The position numbers and the translations under genes were made by a program. Under the pieces are notes generated by a model. It saw only the letters and a program-made list of their open reading frames with translations. It had not been told where the DNA came from and did not search any database. Positions 21,988-33,933 of a stretch of 64,000 bases of DNA are shown piece by piece; the stretch's first letter is position 1; the number at the start of each line of letters is the position of its first letter. This DNA comes from Leuctra nigra (taxonomy: Eukaryota; Arthropoda; Insecta; Plecoptera; Leuctridae). The stretch is taken from assembly GCA_934045905.1 (NCBI GenBank), contig OW203765.1, positions 17,113,409 through 17,177,408 on the forward strand. Direction: 5' to 3'.

Positions 21988-24900
21988 ATGAAAATGACTG
22001 AAGAAGCAGCTCCTGTTGGATCAAAAGTGCCGCATTTCAATGCACCGGTAATTCAAGACAACTCTGGAGGATGGGGTCCTGCCGATATGCCGGATCAATT
22101 CAAAGATATGCCTTACCAGCCGTTCTCAAAGGGCGACCGTCTGGGCAAGGTAAGTTGGGCGAGGAAAAGCACACGTGTACACGCATATGTTATTGATTTT
22201 GTAATAATACCTCATTATGTCGATGTATTATTTGTTGTAATATCTACTTTTACAGATTTCTGATTGGACTGGAGCAGCTTTCCAGGACAAGAAATACACC
22301 AGTAAGCTAAATCATCTGGAATTCTAACCTCATCTAATGTCCAGTATTAGGTCAATGTTTCATGTCATGTTATTTTACCTCAGACAAGTATCAGTCGCAG
22401 TTCGGTGGTGGCAGTCAGTACGCTTACTATCACGATGAAGACGAGAGCACATTCCATCTCGTGGACACGACTCGCGTGCAGAAGCCCCCGTACCAGCGCG
22501 GACGGTTCCGCCAGAACATGCGCAACATGCGAGGGCGCGGCGGTCGTGGTGGGAACCAGAACAACCAGCTGCAGCTGCTCGGCAAGGGGCTGAAGATGCG
22601 TGATCGCAATCATCAGCGACAGCAGCGCAAGTGGCCGATGCGCCAAGGGATGAGGAACAACAGGAATCAGCCTCCGATCAAGAGTCGAGATGCTTCTGTC
22701 ACCGTGCGTCCTGATTGGACGACCATCGAGGAGATGGACTTTCCGCGATTGGCTAAGCTGTCGCTGCCGAATGTCAAGGAGGGAGAGGATATGTGAGTAT
22801 AGTGGCCATTCATTTAATATTAACCCAATCTAGGTAGGTAGATAGTTGTCTTTTTATGACATTATTTGTAATATCACATTTTAAAATGCGTAGGTTAGGT
22901 ATATTATTATCATGTACTAGAGGTACATACCTATTGAAAATTTACATTTTCCTTTTGTTGGTAGGTAACAATGTCTTTAAAAAAATATGTGGTAGATTGT
23001 GAATATTTTAGAAATTGTAGGTAATATTGGGAACTATAGGCCAATGCCCTATTATTGACCCTCATTCATCTCTCTCTTCCCCCAGCATGTGCTGCGGCTC
23101 GCTGGAGTACTACGACAAGACGTACGACCGCGTGAACGTGAAGAGCGAGAAGCCGCTGCAGCGCATCGACCGCATCTTCCACACGGTGACGACCACCGAC
23201 GACCCGGTGATCCGCAAGCTGTCCAAGACCGAGGGCAACGTGTACGCCACCGACGCGATCCTCGCCACGCTCATGTGCTGCACGCGCTCCAACTACTCCT
23301 GGGACATCGTCATCGAGAAGATCGGCGAGAAGCTCTTCCTCGACAAGAGGGACAACACCGAGTTCGGTGAGTTCGGAGGTTTACTCGACGGTTTCGAGCA
23401 AGTTGGCTCGGGTAGGGATGCTCTCCACTTCAATTCCCGGGTTTAATTTTCTTGGCCATCTTTTATGGAGGCCAAATAAGTTTTAAAACCTTTGGTTTTG
23501 TTTAAAACTGGGAAAAGTTGAACTAGGTACGGTCGGAGACAGGCAGAGATGAACCCGTTCTAGAATAGGCCGGCCTATGCCTGGCCATGATGTTAAACCG
23601 GGTTCATCTTTGCCTGTCACTGACTGTAGAAGGTCAAGACACTTGATTGCAAACCATAGATTTGAAGAATTTAACTCATGGCTGCCATTATTTTGTAGTT
23701 TTTCCTCAGTTGGGAGCGAAATACTGGGAACGTTCCCTTCTAATAGGCTGTGACTGCTTCCTTCCCACTGTTCATCCTTACCTTTTCTTCATTAACACCT
23801 CAATATAATTATCATAATCATTCTTCCATTAGAACAAGAGTAGTGCATTACATGATACTAAAATAAAAATTAAACCAGGCAGGAGAATTAAAATACTGAA
23901 GGCGATATCTTTGAAGACTTTTGAGGGTCGATGCTATTGAAGGCATCGACATAGGTTGAAGTGTTGCTGATATTCAACGTTTGTCGTCTTTGCAGACCTG
24001 TTGACTGTGAATGAGACATCGGTGGAGCCACCGCAGGACGACGGCAACAGCCTCAACTCTCCGCGCAACTTGGCCCTCGAAGCCACCTTCATCAATCACA
24101 ACTTCTCCCAGCAAGTGCTCAAAACTGTAAGTATCTTGCTGCGAACATTGATCGGAGTACCTACCCGTCAGAAATTAGCAAAAATGTAAATGCGGTCAAC
24201 ATCCATGTACACAATTCACATTCATTCAAGCAAGACTTCTGTTTTGACCGATTTTATAGGTTTTTCCATTGTAAGAAGTTGAAAAAGATATCTCTTGAGT
24301 ATACATTATTTCATTACCAATCATTATTCATTATCATAACAGGCATGCTTCTAAGTTAATTGAATTTTGACTTGTGTAAAAGTCTGTGTACTATCCCAAT
24401 ATGTTTGTATCTTAGATGAAATAAATCTGCCATGGCAATTCTGTCTAAGAGCCGCTCAGGAATTAGAAGTGTTCTTCAAAGGATGTTTGTAAATGAATCG
24501 ATCAGTGTCCCCATAATGTCGGTTACTGACGAGAGAATGTGTGCAGGGCGACCCGCGCTACAAGTTCGACGAGGGCAATCCGTTCATCGCCGAAGACGAG
24601 GCCGGCGACGTTGCGTCTGTGGCGTACCGCTACCGCAAGTGGGATTTGGACAACGGAGTGATCCTGATCTCTCGATGCGAGCACGACGCTGTCATGCACG
24701 GACCCAACGGGGAGCTCCAGTTCCTCACGGTGAGGCTCGCGACCACTGCATGGCAATCTGTTGTCACGTGATGGATAGAATTTGATACCTACTAGTATTT
24801 TAAATAATATTAAAGCAAATGCTTGAAAATGAATGGTTTGAATTTTGACTTTGAAAAGTCGTAAAAACGTTGACTCCCATGTTAAACAATTTTATTTTAT

Positions 24901-26938
24901 TCACATTTTTGTTTAAATGCAATTTATTTCTTGTGTTCCTTCAAAATTGTGTAACTGATGTTCTATTGTAGTACTATCCATACGTACCACAAGTGTATAT
25001 TTCACAATGTCGTTATGCCGTGTACTTTGCTCGCCAGAAAATATGTTTTAAGTATTGTTGTATGTCTCTGGTAGTTCACTGTGATTTTGCACATAGCTTA
25101 TAAGGTATAAATATATGAAATCAATCTCCCAACATGGTTGAATAAATGGTTGTATGACTCTGGCAGGTGAAAGCGCTGAACGAGTGGGACTCGAAGCTGT
25201 CGGGCGGCGTGGAGTGGCGGCAGAAGCTGGACACGCAGCGCGGTGCGGTGCTCGCCAACGAGCTGCGCAACAACGCCTGCAAGCTGGCCAAGTGGACCGT
25301 GCAGGCGCTGCTGGCCGGATCTGACCAGGTCAAGTTCGGGTGAGTCTCCACCGGAAGTGGTTTCATGGCTTTGTCTCTGTCTCACAGATCTCAACCATAT
25401 TTATCATGTATCATGTATATTTTATTTCTAAAATATAGATGTTAACTTGTGGGGGCACAGCTAATTCAGAATTCAGATAGGTACTTCAAAATGATTAAAC
25501 AATTATTGGTTTCAAAGTTTTATTAATCTGCCTAATTTTTCTGTTAGTAAATACTGGACCAAATAGAAACATAAGCAGACATTCTGTACATTTTAACATC
25601 AGAATCAACTGATATGCTAGTGCAAAATCTAGTCTTCATATATTTTAGCGACTACCTAAGTTGAGAGGCATTCTGGTTAAAGGTGAGCTTAGTAGATTGC
25701 TTTATAGTTTCCGCTGAAAGAGCGCTTGACCGTTCCATTCTCCTCAGAGATCTCTAGCCCTCACCAGTGTGTTGTGTCTAATGTCTGTCCTTCTGGCCGG
25801 GTAGCTCAGTTGGTAGAACTCTCTCCCGGCTAGTGAGAGATCCCAGGTTTTACCTAATAATTTTCACTTCGCACATTTCTTCCAATCATCTCGACTACAC
25901 TGAAAGAAATCCATAGAACGCAGTTTCTCACGTCCGTGTTGTCAACAGGTACGTGGGTCGAGCGCACGTGCGCGACTCCTCGAAGCACGTGATCCTCGGC
26001 ACGCAGCAGTACAAGCCCAACGAGTTCGCCACCCAGATCAACCTGAACATGGACAACGCCTGGGGCATCCTGCGCTGCATCGTGGACATCTGCATGAAGC
26101 AAAAAGACGGTGAGTCGCGTCGACAGCTTTGTTCGTAGTCTGTTTGCTGTCTTCATCGTTATATCAAGTGCTACCCTCGGATGGATTTTTTTATCCAAAA
26201 TACTTGAATTTTTACTAGGTATCAGATTTTTAAGTAAGCGGAGCGAACATATCTATTTTAAACTTGTGGCTCGAATCTTTTTGTTCTTTTCGTATTACAG
26301 GTCATAGGAAGAAAACGTAAGTGATCTGGATACTTATTCTATACCTCTTTTTGATCTCGTCGCGACCGAATTCATTTCACTGCCGTTAATAAGATAGTAT
26401 TACGCCAAAATGAATTCGGTCACGACGAGATCAAAAAGTGGTATAGAATACCTAAGTATCGACGATACTTAGCGACGAAATCAAAAAAAGAGATTGAGTA
26501 GTTACCCAGACCTGCTTTTTCACATAAGATTCATTATTATCCTGTTTGTTTTCCTATTTATTTCCGGCAAGATCAGTGTATTGGATTTACTGGAAATTGA
26601 TTTATACTAGTGTATTGTCCTCTTTACTGATATTAAAGCTGTGGTCAATAGCTCCATGCATTTCAAACTCTCTCTTATCAATGGGTTTACCCTGGTTTTT
26701 CCTAGCTGTAACTATCGTCCATGTACCGGATCTCCTGTAATATATACCTAATGGCCGCAATGCGCCACCTGTTGCAGGCAAGTACCTGATCATGAAGGAC
26801 CCCAACAAGCCGATGATCCGACTCTACGACATCCCGGACAACACGTTCGAGTCGGACAACGAGGACGCGGACGACGAGGACGCCGGAGACTCGGGATTCC
26901 AGCCGCTCTACCCCTACTCCTCCATCAAGAGGATCTGA
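21988..26938 (+). CDS. EIF3D: Translation initiation factor eIF3 subunit d
   Basis: Nine exons: 21988-22149, 22256-22301, 22384-22792, 23086-23366, 23996-24126, 24547-24729, 25167-25339, 25949-26109, 26778-26938. All borders are GT-AG and phases close to 568 residues (human 548). N-terminal [13 protein letters not shown] and [14 protein letters not shown] are invariant in the family. A basic RGRGGRGG patch lies at about residues 119-126. [59 protein letters not shown] [15 protein letters not shown] and NAWGILR follow in the known order, with an acidic C-terminus ([14 protein letters not shown]). eIF3d is the eIF3 subunit that can bind the mRNA 5' cap directly. ATG at 21994 is an alternative start two codons in. 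Introns hold SINE copies and foldback elements. Confidence 0.96.
23695..23830 (+). repeat. SINE fragment, family A, in eIF3d intron 4
   Basis: TTTTTCCTCAG, ACTGGGAACGTTCCCTTCTA and CTTCCTTCCCACTGTTCATC follow the order of the family body. Just upstream, at about 23527-23630, lies a small palindromic element with arms AGGCAGAGATGAACCCG and CGGGTTCATCTTTGCCT. Confidence 0.55.
25735..25880 (+). repeat. tRNA-like SINE, family B, in eIF3d intron 7
   Basis: TCTCCTCAGAGATCTCTAGC leads into GGCCGGGTAGCTCAGTTGGT, a tRNA 5' half with an A box. The B box is decayed (CCCAGGTTTTACC). Two better copies of the same family face each other at 36955-37310. Confidence 0.65.
26329..26460. repeat. Foldback element in eIF3d intron 8
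   Basis: Arms at about 26329-26378 and 26410-26460 are inverse (for example GATCTCGTCGCGACCGAATT against AATTCGGTCACGACGAGATC) around a loop of about 30 bp. Confidence 0.6.
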
Positions 26939-27217
26939 GCCCAAAGCTAAGACTAGAGAGCGTAGGCGTGCAAAAACTCACTAAAAGCATGGCTCGGAGG
27001 AATTACGTATGCCTTTACATGGTTGTATTTTTTTTCTCCGAAGTCTATGATGGCTTTTATGCAATTTCAACTGCAGATTTAGGTTAGCAGATTGGAATCA
27101 CATTGTCCAGCCAAAATAAGATATACGTAGGTACTCCGGTTTTTGTTAAACATTATACATATTGTTCAGATTACTCTTAGCATTTTTTTATTTCTTATGT
27201 ATGATGAGGTACAATTC

Positions 27218-27223
27218 AATAAA
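27218..27223 (+). terminator. eIF3d polyadenylation signal
   Basis: AATAAA about 280 bp after the eIF3d stop codon. Confidence 0.6.
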
Positions 27224-27239
27224 GCTACAATGAAATGAT

Positions 27240-28887
27240 AAGTGATCGCAGATCTTCCTCAAGATTATAGCCCTGTTCTTTGAGCATGCTCGGAACTGTT
27301 CTGAACTGTTCCAACTTGCATCAGCTCTATACTTCCTGTAGGCCGACAAACACAATCACATGTTCCAAGCTGCTTGGATCATTTCCGAGCATCTAGACAA
27401 ACAAACCTACTGAATATCAAATCAGATCCCGATTTTTTTGTGTGAACATTGACTATGCAGAATATTTGAGCCACTGCACAATGGTTTCAGCTAAATTAAC
27501 ATTGATGAAACAAAATATTCACAAGTTAAACATTTCCGTTAAGGGTTTCGATTCAAGAATAGGCATTCTGCTCACAAAATCCAATACAGCTGTTGTTTTC
27601 TCAGTGAATCGAAGACGCTACTCTTCGTACTAGATCCAACTTAGTTATCCGAGTGCTGTTAGTGGGTTTTTGCTGTATGTCGGTGATGTTCCGCCCAATT
27701 GCGTTTATCTTCAACAACATCAAACTATGTTGAATTGGAATGAAGTTGTTTAATGTTACTGTGGTATAAATCCTGGGTAAAGTTTTAATGTGAAATGATG
27801 AACAATACTGACAACTTCAAATTTTAATTCACCTGCTGCCGATGACAGTATAATATTCAAGGATGTACCTTAGATTACGAAATTAGCTACTTTGGCGGCA
27901 ATTAGCTAATCAATCTCTTGCCCATTATTGAGATAATGGGATACCATCAATTTCAGAATTATCTCGTCTTCTATTTACTCGAGTGTGTATGGAAAAACAC
28001 TTTTTTTGTATACCTACATGCCAAATTAAATAGCTGTGTATCTTAACCACAAGAGAAGGGGAATAGAATCCAAATAAATGGGCTCCATTTCTTGGAGGGA
28101 TCATACATTTTAACAACTTTTAAGTTGTCAAACGTCCACATCAAAGTTAGTAAATCTGAACGTTAGAGCTGTTTTGCTTCTAAGTGGATTTTTCTCAACG
28201 TAAAAGCTAATGTATAAGTATCCTAAGAAATGGAGCGTCGTCTTTTGCCTTTCTCTAGGCAGTAGTGATGCTAAGGTTCGGTTGTGCTAAAAATTGTCCA
28301 TTTACGGAAATGGAGAGATCGAGTGTAAACCACGTTGGTATTTTTCACAAACGCGGTTTTACGGTGAAAAAAGCATTCAATCAATCTGATCAAATTGTCT
28401 TTTCAAGCCATTCCACAAGAGAAAGGAACAGTTTAAAGATATCACCGAGCTGTAGTTAGTGATTTTGGTGATATGAAGCCTATCGGCACTTTCCGAGTCC
28501 CTGTCTCTTGTGGAATGGATCTACCCAAGTTTCTCTCAACTACAAAGCATGTTGTTGAATTGTCGAGGGAAGTTATCATAGTATTCTCTGAATATATTGC
28601 ATATAATCATTGTAAGCTCAGTGTTCATTATCATGACCCATGGACAGAAATCAAACCCCTGTCTTTATGGACAGGGGCGGGACTTTTGTCCATTGGCATT
28701 ATTAACTGTTTATGTTGTTGTACTGTAACTGGCTGAAATATTACATGTTGATCGGTATTTTGGCTCTCTTCTTTTAATATTTCTTATAACTTATACATCT
28801 AATAAAACAGGAACAAATTTGTCGGAAAACAAAATGAGTATGTACTCTGCTTTTTTTGTTGAAATAACATCATTCCTTTTACCTTAC
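27240..28887. other. Intergenic, decayed repeats only
   Basis: No supported gene. Short inverted words (CGAGCATGCTCGG near 27280; ACAGGGG/CCCCTGT near 28655-28675) and fragments containing GTTGTCAAACGTCCACA near 28113 suggest old foldback elements, also represented near 35174-35265 and 50908-50990. Confidence 0.4.
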
Positions 28888-28895
28888 ATACAGAT

Positions 28896-29407
28896 TAGAG
28901 GTCAGTTAGGCCACGCCATTACCCGCGCGGGTACGCCATTACCCGGGTACAATGGCGGGTACTCGTGTATCAAAACAATTTTTTTTTGTTTTTTTTATAA
29001 GTTAGTATTAGCTTTTTTTTGCATTTTTTGCATCAGCTGCCACTTAATCACCAGCTGCATTGTTTATAGTTATATAAACTGAATGTAATATTTATTCATA
29101 ATTCCCAAATTTCAAAAATCCCAACCAATTTCATTGTTAGTAATTTTATCAGAATGCTGGTGAGTTGAGGATGGATAATTAATTGATGAGGAGGTGGGTG
29201 GATTGATGGAGGGGATGCATTGTGTTCAACCTTCCATTGTATGGACGTTGTGTTTCTCTCCCCAATGCCACGGATAGGGCGGTAGACTCAATGCAAACAA
29301 TTTCAAAGCATTTTCCAAAAAAAAAATTTTTTTTTTTTTAGTTATTTATTACTTGGGTAATTAAAGCGGGTACCCGGGTACAAATCATTACCCGAATCCG
29401 ACCTCTA
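28896..29407. mobile_element. Non-autonomous hAT element with GGGTACCCGGGTA words
   Basis: Ends TAGAGGTCAG and CCGACCTCTA, flanked by ATACAGAT at 28888-28895 and 29408-29415 (8 bp, exact). Both subterminal regions are built of CGGGTAC and TACCCGGGTA words, a design parallel to the GGAACC elements at 5264 and 33376. 512 bp, no ORF. Confidence 0.82.
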
Positions 29408-29904
29408 ATACAGATATTTAGGGAGTTTATTGTGTAGTTTAATTCAACATTACTGTTGAATATTTGAGTATATATTTATTCAATGAAGATTGATACACAA
29501 GTATAAGCAGATATAGACATTACTAATAAAGCACATGGTACAATAGTAGAAGAGCCTGTCGAGGAATGAAGCAGGTCTGATCGCGACGGTAGCTCGGAAC
29601 AAAGTGTCCCCGAGACAAGGCATTCCTTGCCACCCCAGTCTCCGGAACTGGGGTGGCGCGCTAGTTAGTATGAAACTACTAGTATGACGTCAGTACATGA
29701 CAATTACATAGTTTAATTTTATGATCAAAATTTTCCCTTGCCATTCATCAGATAACAATTTGGTACGTTCACATAGAGTGGAAAAGAGAATTCCAACCAA
29801 TTGAACGTATGTTAGACTTAGTCTAAAATAAAACTATATATGTAACCATAGCTTTGACAACATCAATAGCGGTTTTATGTTTATTTTTAACCCTTATGCA
29901 AATG

Positions 29905-30115
29905 GGCTTGGTCAGTAATGCTCGGGACTTGCACTCCGGAGGTCTCGGGATTGATTCAAGGGACCGTCCTTCCTGAAGTAGGTTTTTCGGGATTTACCTC
30001 AGTAAAAAGAGGCAAATGCTGGGGTGGTTCTCTACTTCAAGGCCACAACCCACCATCCATCCTTACCTATTCTATAATCATCTCTCGATAATCATCCATA
30101 GCCTTGTTACCGCCG
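29905..30115 (+). repeat. SINE copy, family A
   Basis: Starts with a tRNA-like head (GGTCAGTAATGCTCGGGACT.. then CTCGGGATTGATTC as a decayed B box), followed by body words AGGCAAATGCTGGGG, ATCCATCCTTACCTATTC and CATAGCCTTGTTACCGCCG. It lacks the 3' GACGTTAAACC tail. Confidence 0.6.
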
Positions 30116-30507
30116 CGGCGTCATGAGCCCCACGTCGGAGCTTCTGTCACATCTGTCCCAGCAATGTGAACTGGTCCGGCTAGTTACTCAGTCGGGGACT
30201 CGGGTCGTAGATACGTGAGGCAGACAAAAGTCATACAAGTAAGAACAATGGAGTGAGGACTGGTTGAAATAGGTGCATCAAATTCAATATACGTAAATTC
30301 ACAGCTGAATATGTAAGTAACATAACCCACGTCTTGTGGTTTATTAACCAGCCTCCACCGTACAATGAAATAGCGAACAGAATGTTAGAAAACTAAATGT
30401 GAAATTGTTTGTAGTAACATTAGAAAAGCAATGAGACATGGCTCTGAAGCGAGTGAAGTTACTATTTAAATTGAACAATGCAAAGAAACAAGGATATATA
30501 ATGAAAT

Positions 30508-30597
30508 AACCTCACCAATGGACTGCCACCTTGACGCGGTGGTGGGGCTTAAGGGACCAGCTCGCATAGCGAGTTGGTCCCAACCAAGTGCAGTCCA
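30508..30597 (+). ncRNA. HDV-like self-cleaving ribozyme fold at the LINE 5' end
   Basis: The strand order is that of the nested double pseudoknot. P1 is AACCTCA (30508-30514) with TGGGGCT (30543-30549). P2 is TGGACTG (30519-30525) with CAGTCCA (30591-30597). P3 is CCACC (30526-30530) with GGTGG (30538-30542), and L3 is TTGACGC. P4 is a 13-bp hairpin (30553-30565 with 30569-30581, loop ATA). J4/2 is AACCAAGTG, with CCAAG resembling the catalytic C plus purine-rich J4/2 of HDV ribozymes. P1 has one A-C mismatch and one G-U pair, so this copy may be weak. Such ribozymes are known at the 5' ends of R2 and several other LINE clades, where they free the element RNA from its host transcript. Confidence 0.68.
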
Positions 30598-30900
30598 GGG
30601 TCGGCCTAGTCCCATGCCCTCCCTTGAATTTGCGGTCCCCTCGGGCCGGCCTTCCCCTCGAGATGGTGATCCCCCTGAAATCGAGTCCTACCGGCCCGAA
30701 GCCTCCCCCTCCCTCCACCCCGGTCCGTCCCCATTCCGGCCTGGCCTTCCCACCAGTGCTGGACTCCCTCGGATCGGGCCAGTTAGGTCGACCCCTCCCC
30801 GTGCCCTCCAATTTTTTTCAACAAAGTTAAATATAAACTTAATGTGCGCAATATAACCTCGTCGTTGACGCGCCGTTAAACCAAACTAATCTAATCTAAA
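30508..30900 (+). mobile_element. Internally deleted LINE with intact ends and target duplication
   Basis: A retroposed element of about 390 bp. The 5' part begins with an HDV-like ribozyme fold (listed separately) and a pyrimidine-rich leader. The 3' part (about 30815-30900) ends GACGCGCCGTTAAACC and then repeated TAATC units. It is flanked by TAATGAAATA at 30499-30508 and 30901-30910, so the 5' end coincides with the ribozyme's first base to within a base or two. No RT domain is present, so it is a short internally deleted derivative of a LINE. The GTTAAACC end is shared with the SINE at 54467, suggesting the same LINE machinery mobilises both. Confidence 0.75.
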
Positions 30901-31102
30901 TAATGAAATAATGAAGTGAGGCAAAAGCCTGACTCACCCGAGCTCTTTCTTCTCGTTTAACTTCACACTAAAGTCAAGAAGGGCTTGTGGTGACCTTGCC
31001 GGGGTCAGCACGCATTTAACCAGAATATCTTTCCTACTCTTTCAACTTCAAATGGTATTTTTCACTTATTTATTTATTTATTTATCCATAGCTAGGGCCC
31101 TA

Positions 31103-31210
31103 TTCTAGAACTTTTAAATTCCCAATTCTGATGGAATCTGATTTCATTCAATGTTAATCCTTATGGCCGTGACCAGATTCCATCAGGAATGGAATTGGGA
31201 AAATGTTCTA
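31103..31210. mobile_element. Short palindromic element, second copy
   Basis: Inverse-orientation copy of the element at 19971-20078: AATTCCCAATTCTGATGGAA at the left and CCATCAGGAATGGAATTGGG at the right. Confidence 0.65.
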
Positions 31211-31487
31211 TTTTCAGTGCATTGTCAGTGGTAGGTAACTTTGGTTGGTAATATATAAAACAATAAATAAACATCAGTATCACTTATCAGCATACATTTC
31301 AATTTGTTGAAACATTGTCAGTGGTTGGTAACATTGTTGGTAGGTAATATAATGTGTATCAGCTACAGTACCAACATTAGATCAGTGGTATTCTTTTTAG
31401 TGGTAGGTAAAGAATAAAGCGTTCACAACGCGACAGAAAATAAACAACGTCTAAATTTCATTTAACATTCCAAAATTAATAATGAGT

Positions 31488-32248
31488 AGAGCCAGTTTTA
31501 AATGGTGTTTGATTGCATTATTTTCTTCTACTAAAATCCATTTCATTGTGTATAGAACCCAAATCTACCATTTTTACTTCGCGAAAAAAAACGAAATCCA
31601 ACCCTGATCGCGATATTCAACATTTTACGCGAATTGACAACGAAATAAAGGTTGTTTATTAAAAGTACTGCCTTTTTTCCTAACTCCTCAAGACGCAGCA
31701 CTAAGACCATTTGCCAGACACTAAATAACAAACGAATCAAGCGCACCCCTTCTCAAGGTCGACTGGTTTCCCCACCCCCATTCCTCAGTCAACCAATCAC
31801 AAACATTTATCACTTCACTAGTATAGCTAGCCTACTTACACAAAAGGATGTTTTGGAACAATCCTTGAACTAAAAATTGTTGGATTGGGAAAGAAAATAT
31901 CTTGTCAAACTATACATTTTCGTCATGAAATTTAAAATATTATAATTTTTAACAGATAAAATGTGGGTTGGGGAAAAGACAGTACAGAGCATTATAAAGA
32001 CGCCATTCGAAATAAGCCTATTTCAGTGCTAATAAAGCTTGGCAAATCCCTTCCAATCCCTCCTCCAAGTGACAGACAATTGTTTTTCTTTAAATTAGGG
32101 TTTCTGGGGGCTGTTACCATGCGTTTTATAATCAATTTAATATCACCACAAAATCGCGAAATCCCTCTTCCAGAAAAAAACAAAAAACGAAATTGGTGAT
32201 TTTAAAAACGAATTTTAAGAAATAAAATTACCATTTAAAACTGGCTCT
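31488..32248. mobile_element. Inverted-repeat element with 9-bp target duplication (Mutator-like?)
   Basis: Ends AGAGCCAGTTTTAAATGGT and ACCATTTAAAACTGGCTCT are perfect inverses, 761 bp apart. AATAATGAG lies at 31478-31486 (one base from the left end) and 32249-32257 (immediately after the right end), a 9-bp duplication as made by Mutator-type transposases. No transposase ORF. Confidence 0.7.
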
Positions 32249-32510
32249 AATAATGAGCTACAATCGGAGTTGTCAAGACAGTTTGGACGGCCTTAGAGTC
32301 TGATCAGGACGCCCAGCACAGAAAAACACAAGGCGCACACACACACTCATGTATGGCTCACAATATCATGCAAGGTTGCTCCTAAAGTAAGAAACACACC
32401 TAGCTCCGCACCAGCAGGGTTGAGAAAGGAGTCTTAAGAAAATGAAACTGTATGCAAACTACTACGACAGTAGGAGAATAGCCAGAGGGGCACAACACAA
32501 GAGCATAAAG

Positions 32511-33047
32511 TTAAGGTGCTACAAGCGCGAGCGATTTTGCTGCTTTTTGTAGACACTTTTTGCGATATGATTGGAGACGAAATGGGTTGACCAAATTATT
32601 TGAAATTTTAATCGTGATTAGATTAAAGACAAACTTAGGGTTATCCCTTGGTACATTTTTAATTTTTTGTGTCGTTAATTAGTAATAATTAGTGTATTTT
32701 TGGTGAAAAATTAGCTATTTTCTTGTCTACCTGGGCGCCGTATAAAATTAAATTTCAAAAATTTGCCAAGGGATAACCCTAAGTTAGTCTTTCATCTAAT
32801 CATGATTAAAATTTGAGATCAATTGGTTTACGGGTTTGGTCTCCAATCGTATCGCAAATTTCATCGTTTTACGCGGTTTTGTTGAATAACCGGCGCCTAA
32901 TTAACGATGCAATAAGCAAAAATGAAAAAGTGCTACTAATATACAATCAGACTGATAATGTGAACATGCTGTAAAAGTTACACTCACTTATGAAACAATT
33001 TTTCTCTCTCAATTTTCTAAAACGGCCGAGCGCTAGTATCACCTTAA
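32511..33047. mobile_element. TTAA-flanked foldback element, copy C
   Basis: Starts TTAAGGTGCTACAAGCGCGA, ends GAGCGCTAGTATCACCTTAA, with the family's inner inverse blocks (GATATGATTGGAGAC; GTCTCCAATCGTATC). Confidence 0.75.
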
Positions 33048-33375
33048 ATTTTACATATACCCTGTGTACAAAGTGCCGTGGTAGATGCTCTGTGACCGTC
33101 CTCCCTGTTGACTAACTCCGAAAGAGGTCGAGATAGGGACCTCGATTTACCAGCAAAACAATAATAAATATGTCATGGAATAAACCATCCCCTGCGGCGA
33201 TTCCGCCCCCTGATCTGAACAGCAATCACAAGAGTCAGAGCGGCCGTGAGGGACCGTGAGCTCTCAATGCGCTATCTCTCGGCGTACCGAGTAACAATTA
33301 CAAATGTGTTTGAATAATGACAGGCGCGAAAAGCAAGCTGTTACAGCCTCTAGTTGCAGAACAGTGTGCTACAAA

Positions 33376-33740
33376 CAGGGACTGGAACCCAAATTAATAT
33401 CGGTTCAGGTTCCAGGAAAAAATAAAACAACGGTTCCGGTTCCATAAGGGTTCCAATCGGTTCCATCAAATTCAGACAATATAATTCAAAATATTTTTTT
33501 AATCGACTTTTTGGAATTTACATGCTCAGAAATATTTAACATTAATTTAATTTGACTCGGTGATCATTTATTTGAAAAACTGTAAATGGTGGTAAATAAC
33601 TTCAGATTTGAAATGAAGTAAAAATTCAATGAAATAAATTATTTAAAGAATCCTTATGGAACCCAAATAATGTTTTAATAATAATAAGGGTTCCGGTTCC
33701 TACAAATATAACAGCTTTTCGGTTCCGGTTCCAGTCCCTA
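33376..33740. mobile_element. Non-autonomous hAT element, GGTTCC type
   Basis: CAGGGACTGGAACCC at the left and GGTTCCGGTTCCAGTCCCT at the right. Flanks GCTACAAA (33368-33375) and GATACAAA (33741-33748) differ by one base. Same architecture as 5264-6044 but shorter and diverged. Confidence 0.75.
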
Positions 33741-33933
33741 GATACAAAACACCACTTAAATGAAAAAATTATAAAAGGAAGCAATTAACAAAATCTAAAA
33801 GTATTGATATCGCTACAAAAGCTTAAAACTTTAAAGAATAATACTTCGAACAAACAATATTGAGTATTGACTACTAATACGTATTTTGATTATAAGAATT
33901 CAGCACCACAATAACATCCCGGAGGTACCTTGT

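Noticed and set aside
30512..30856. Pro/Arg-rich open frames on both strands
   Set aside because: They overlap the LINE 5' leader and ribozyme; composition only.
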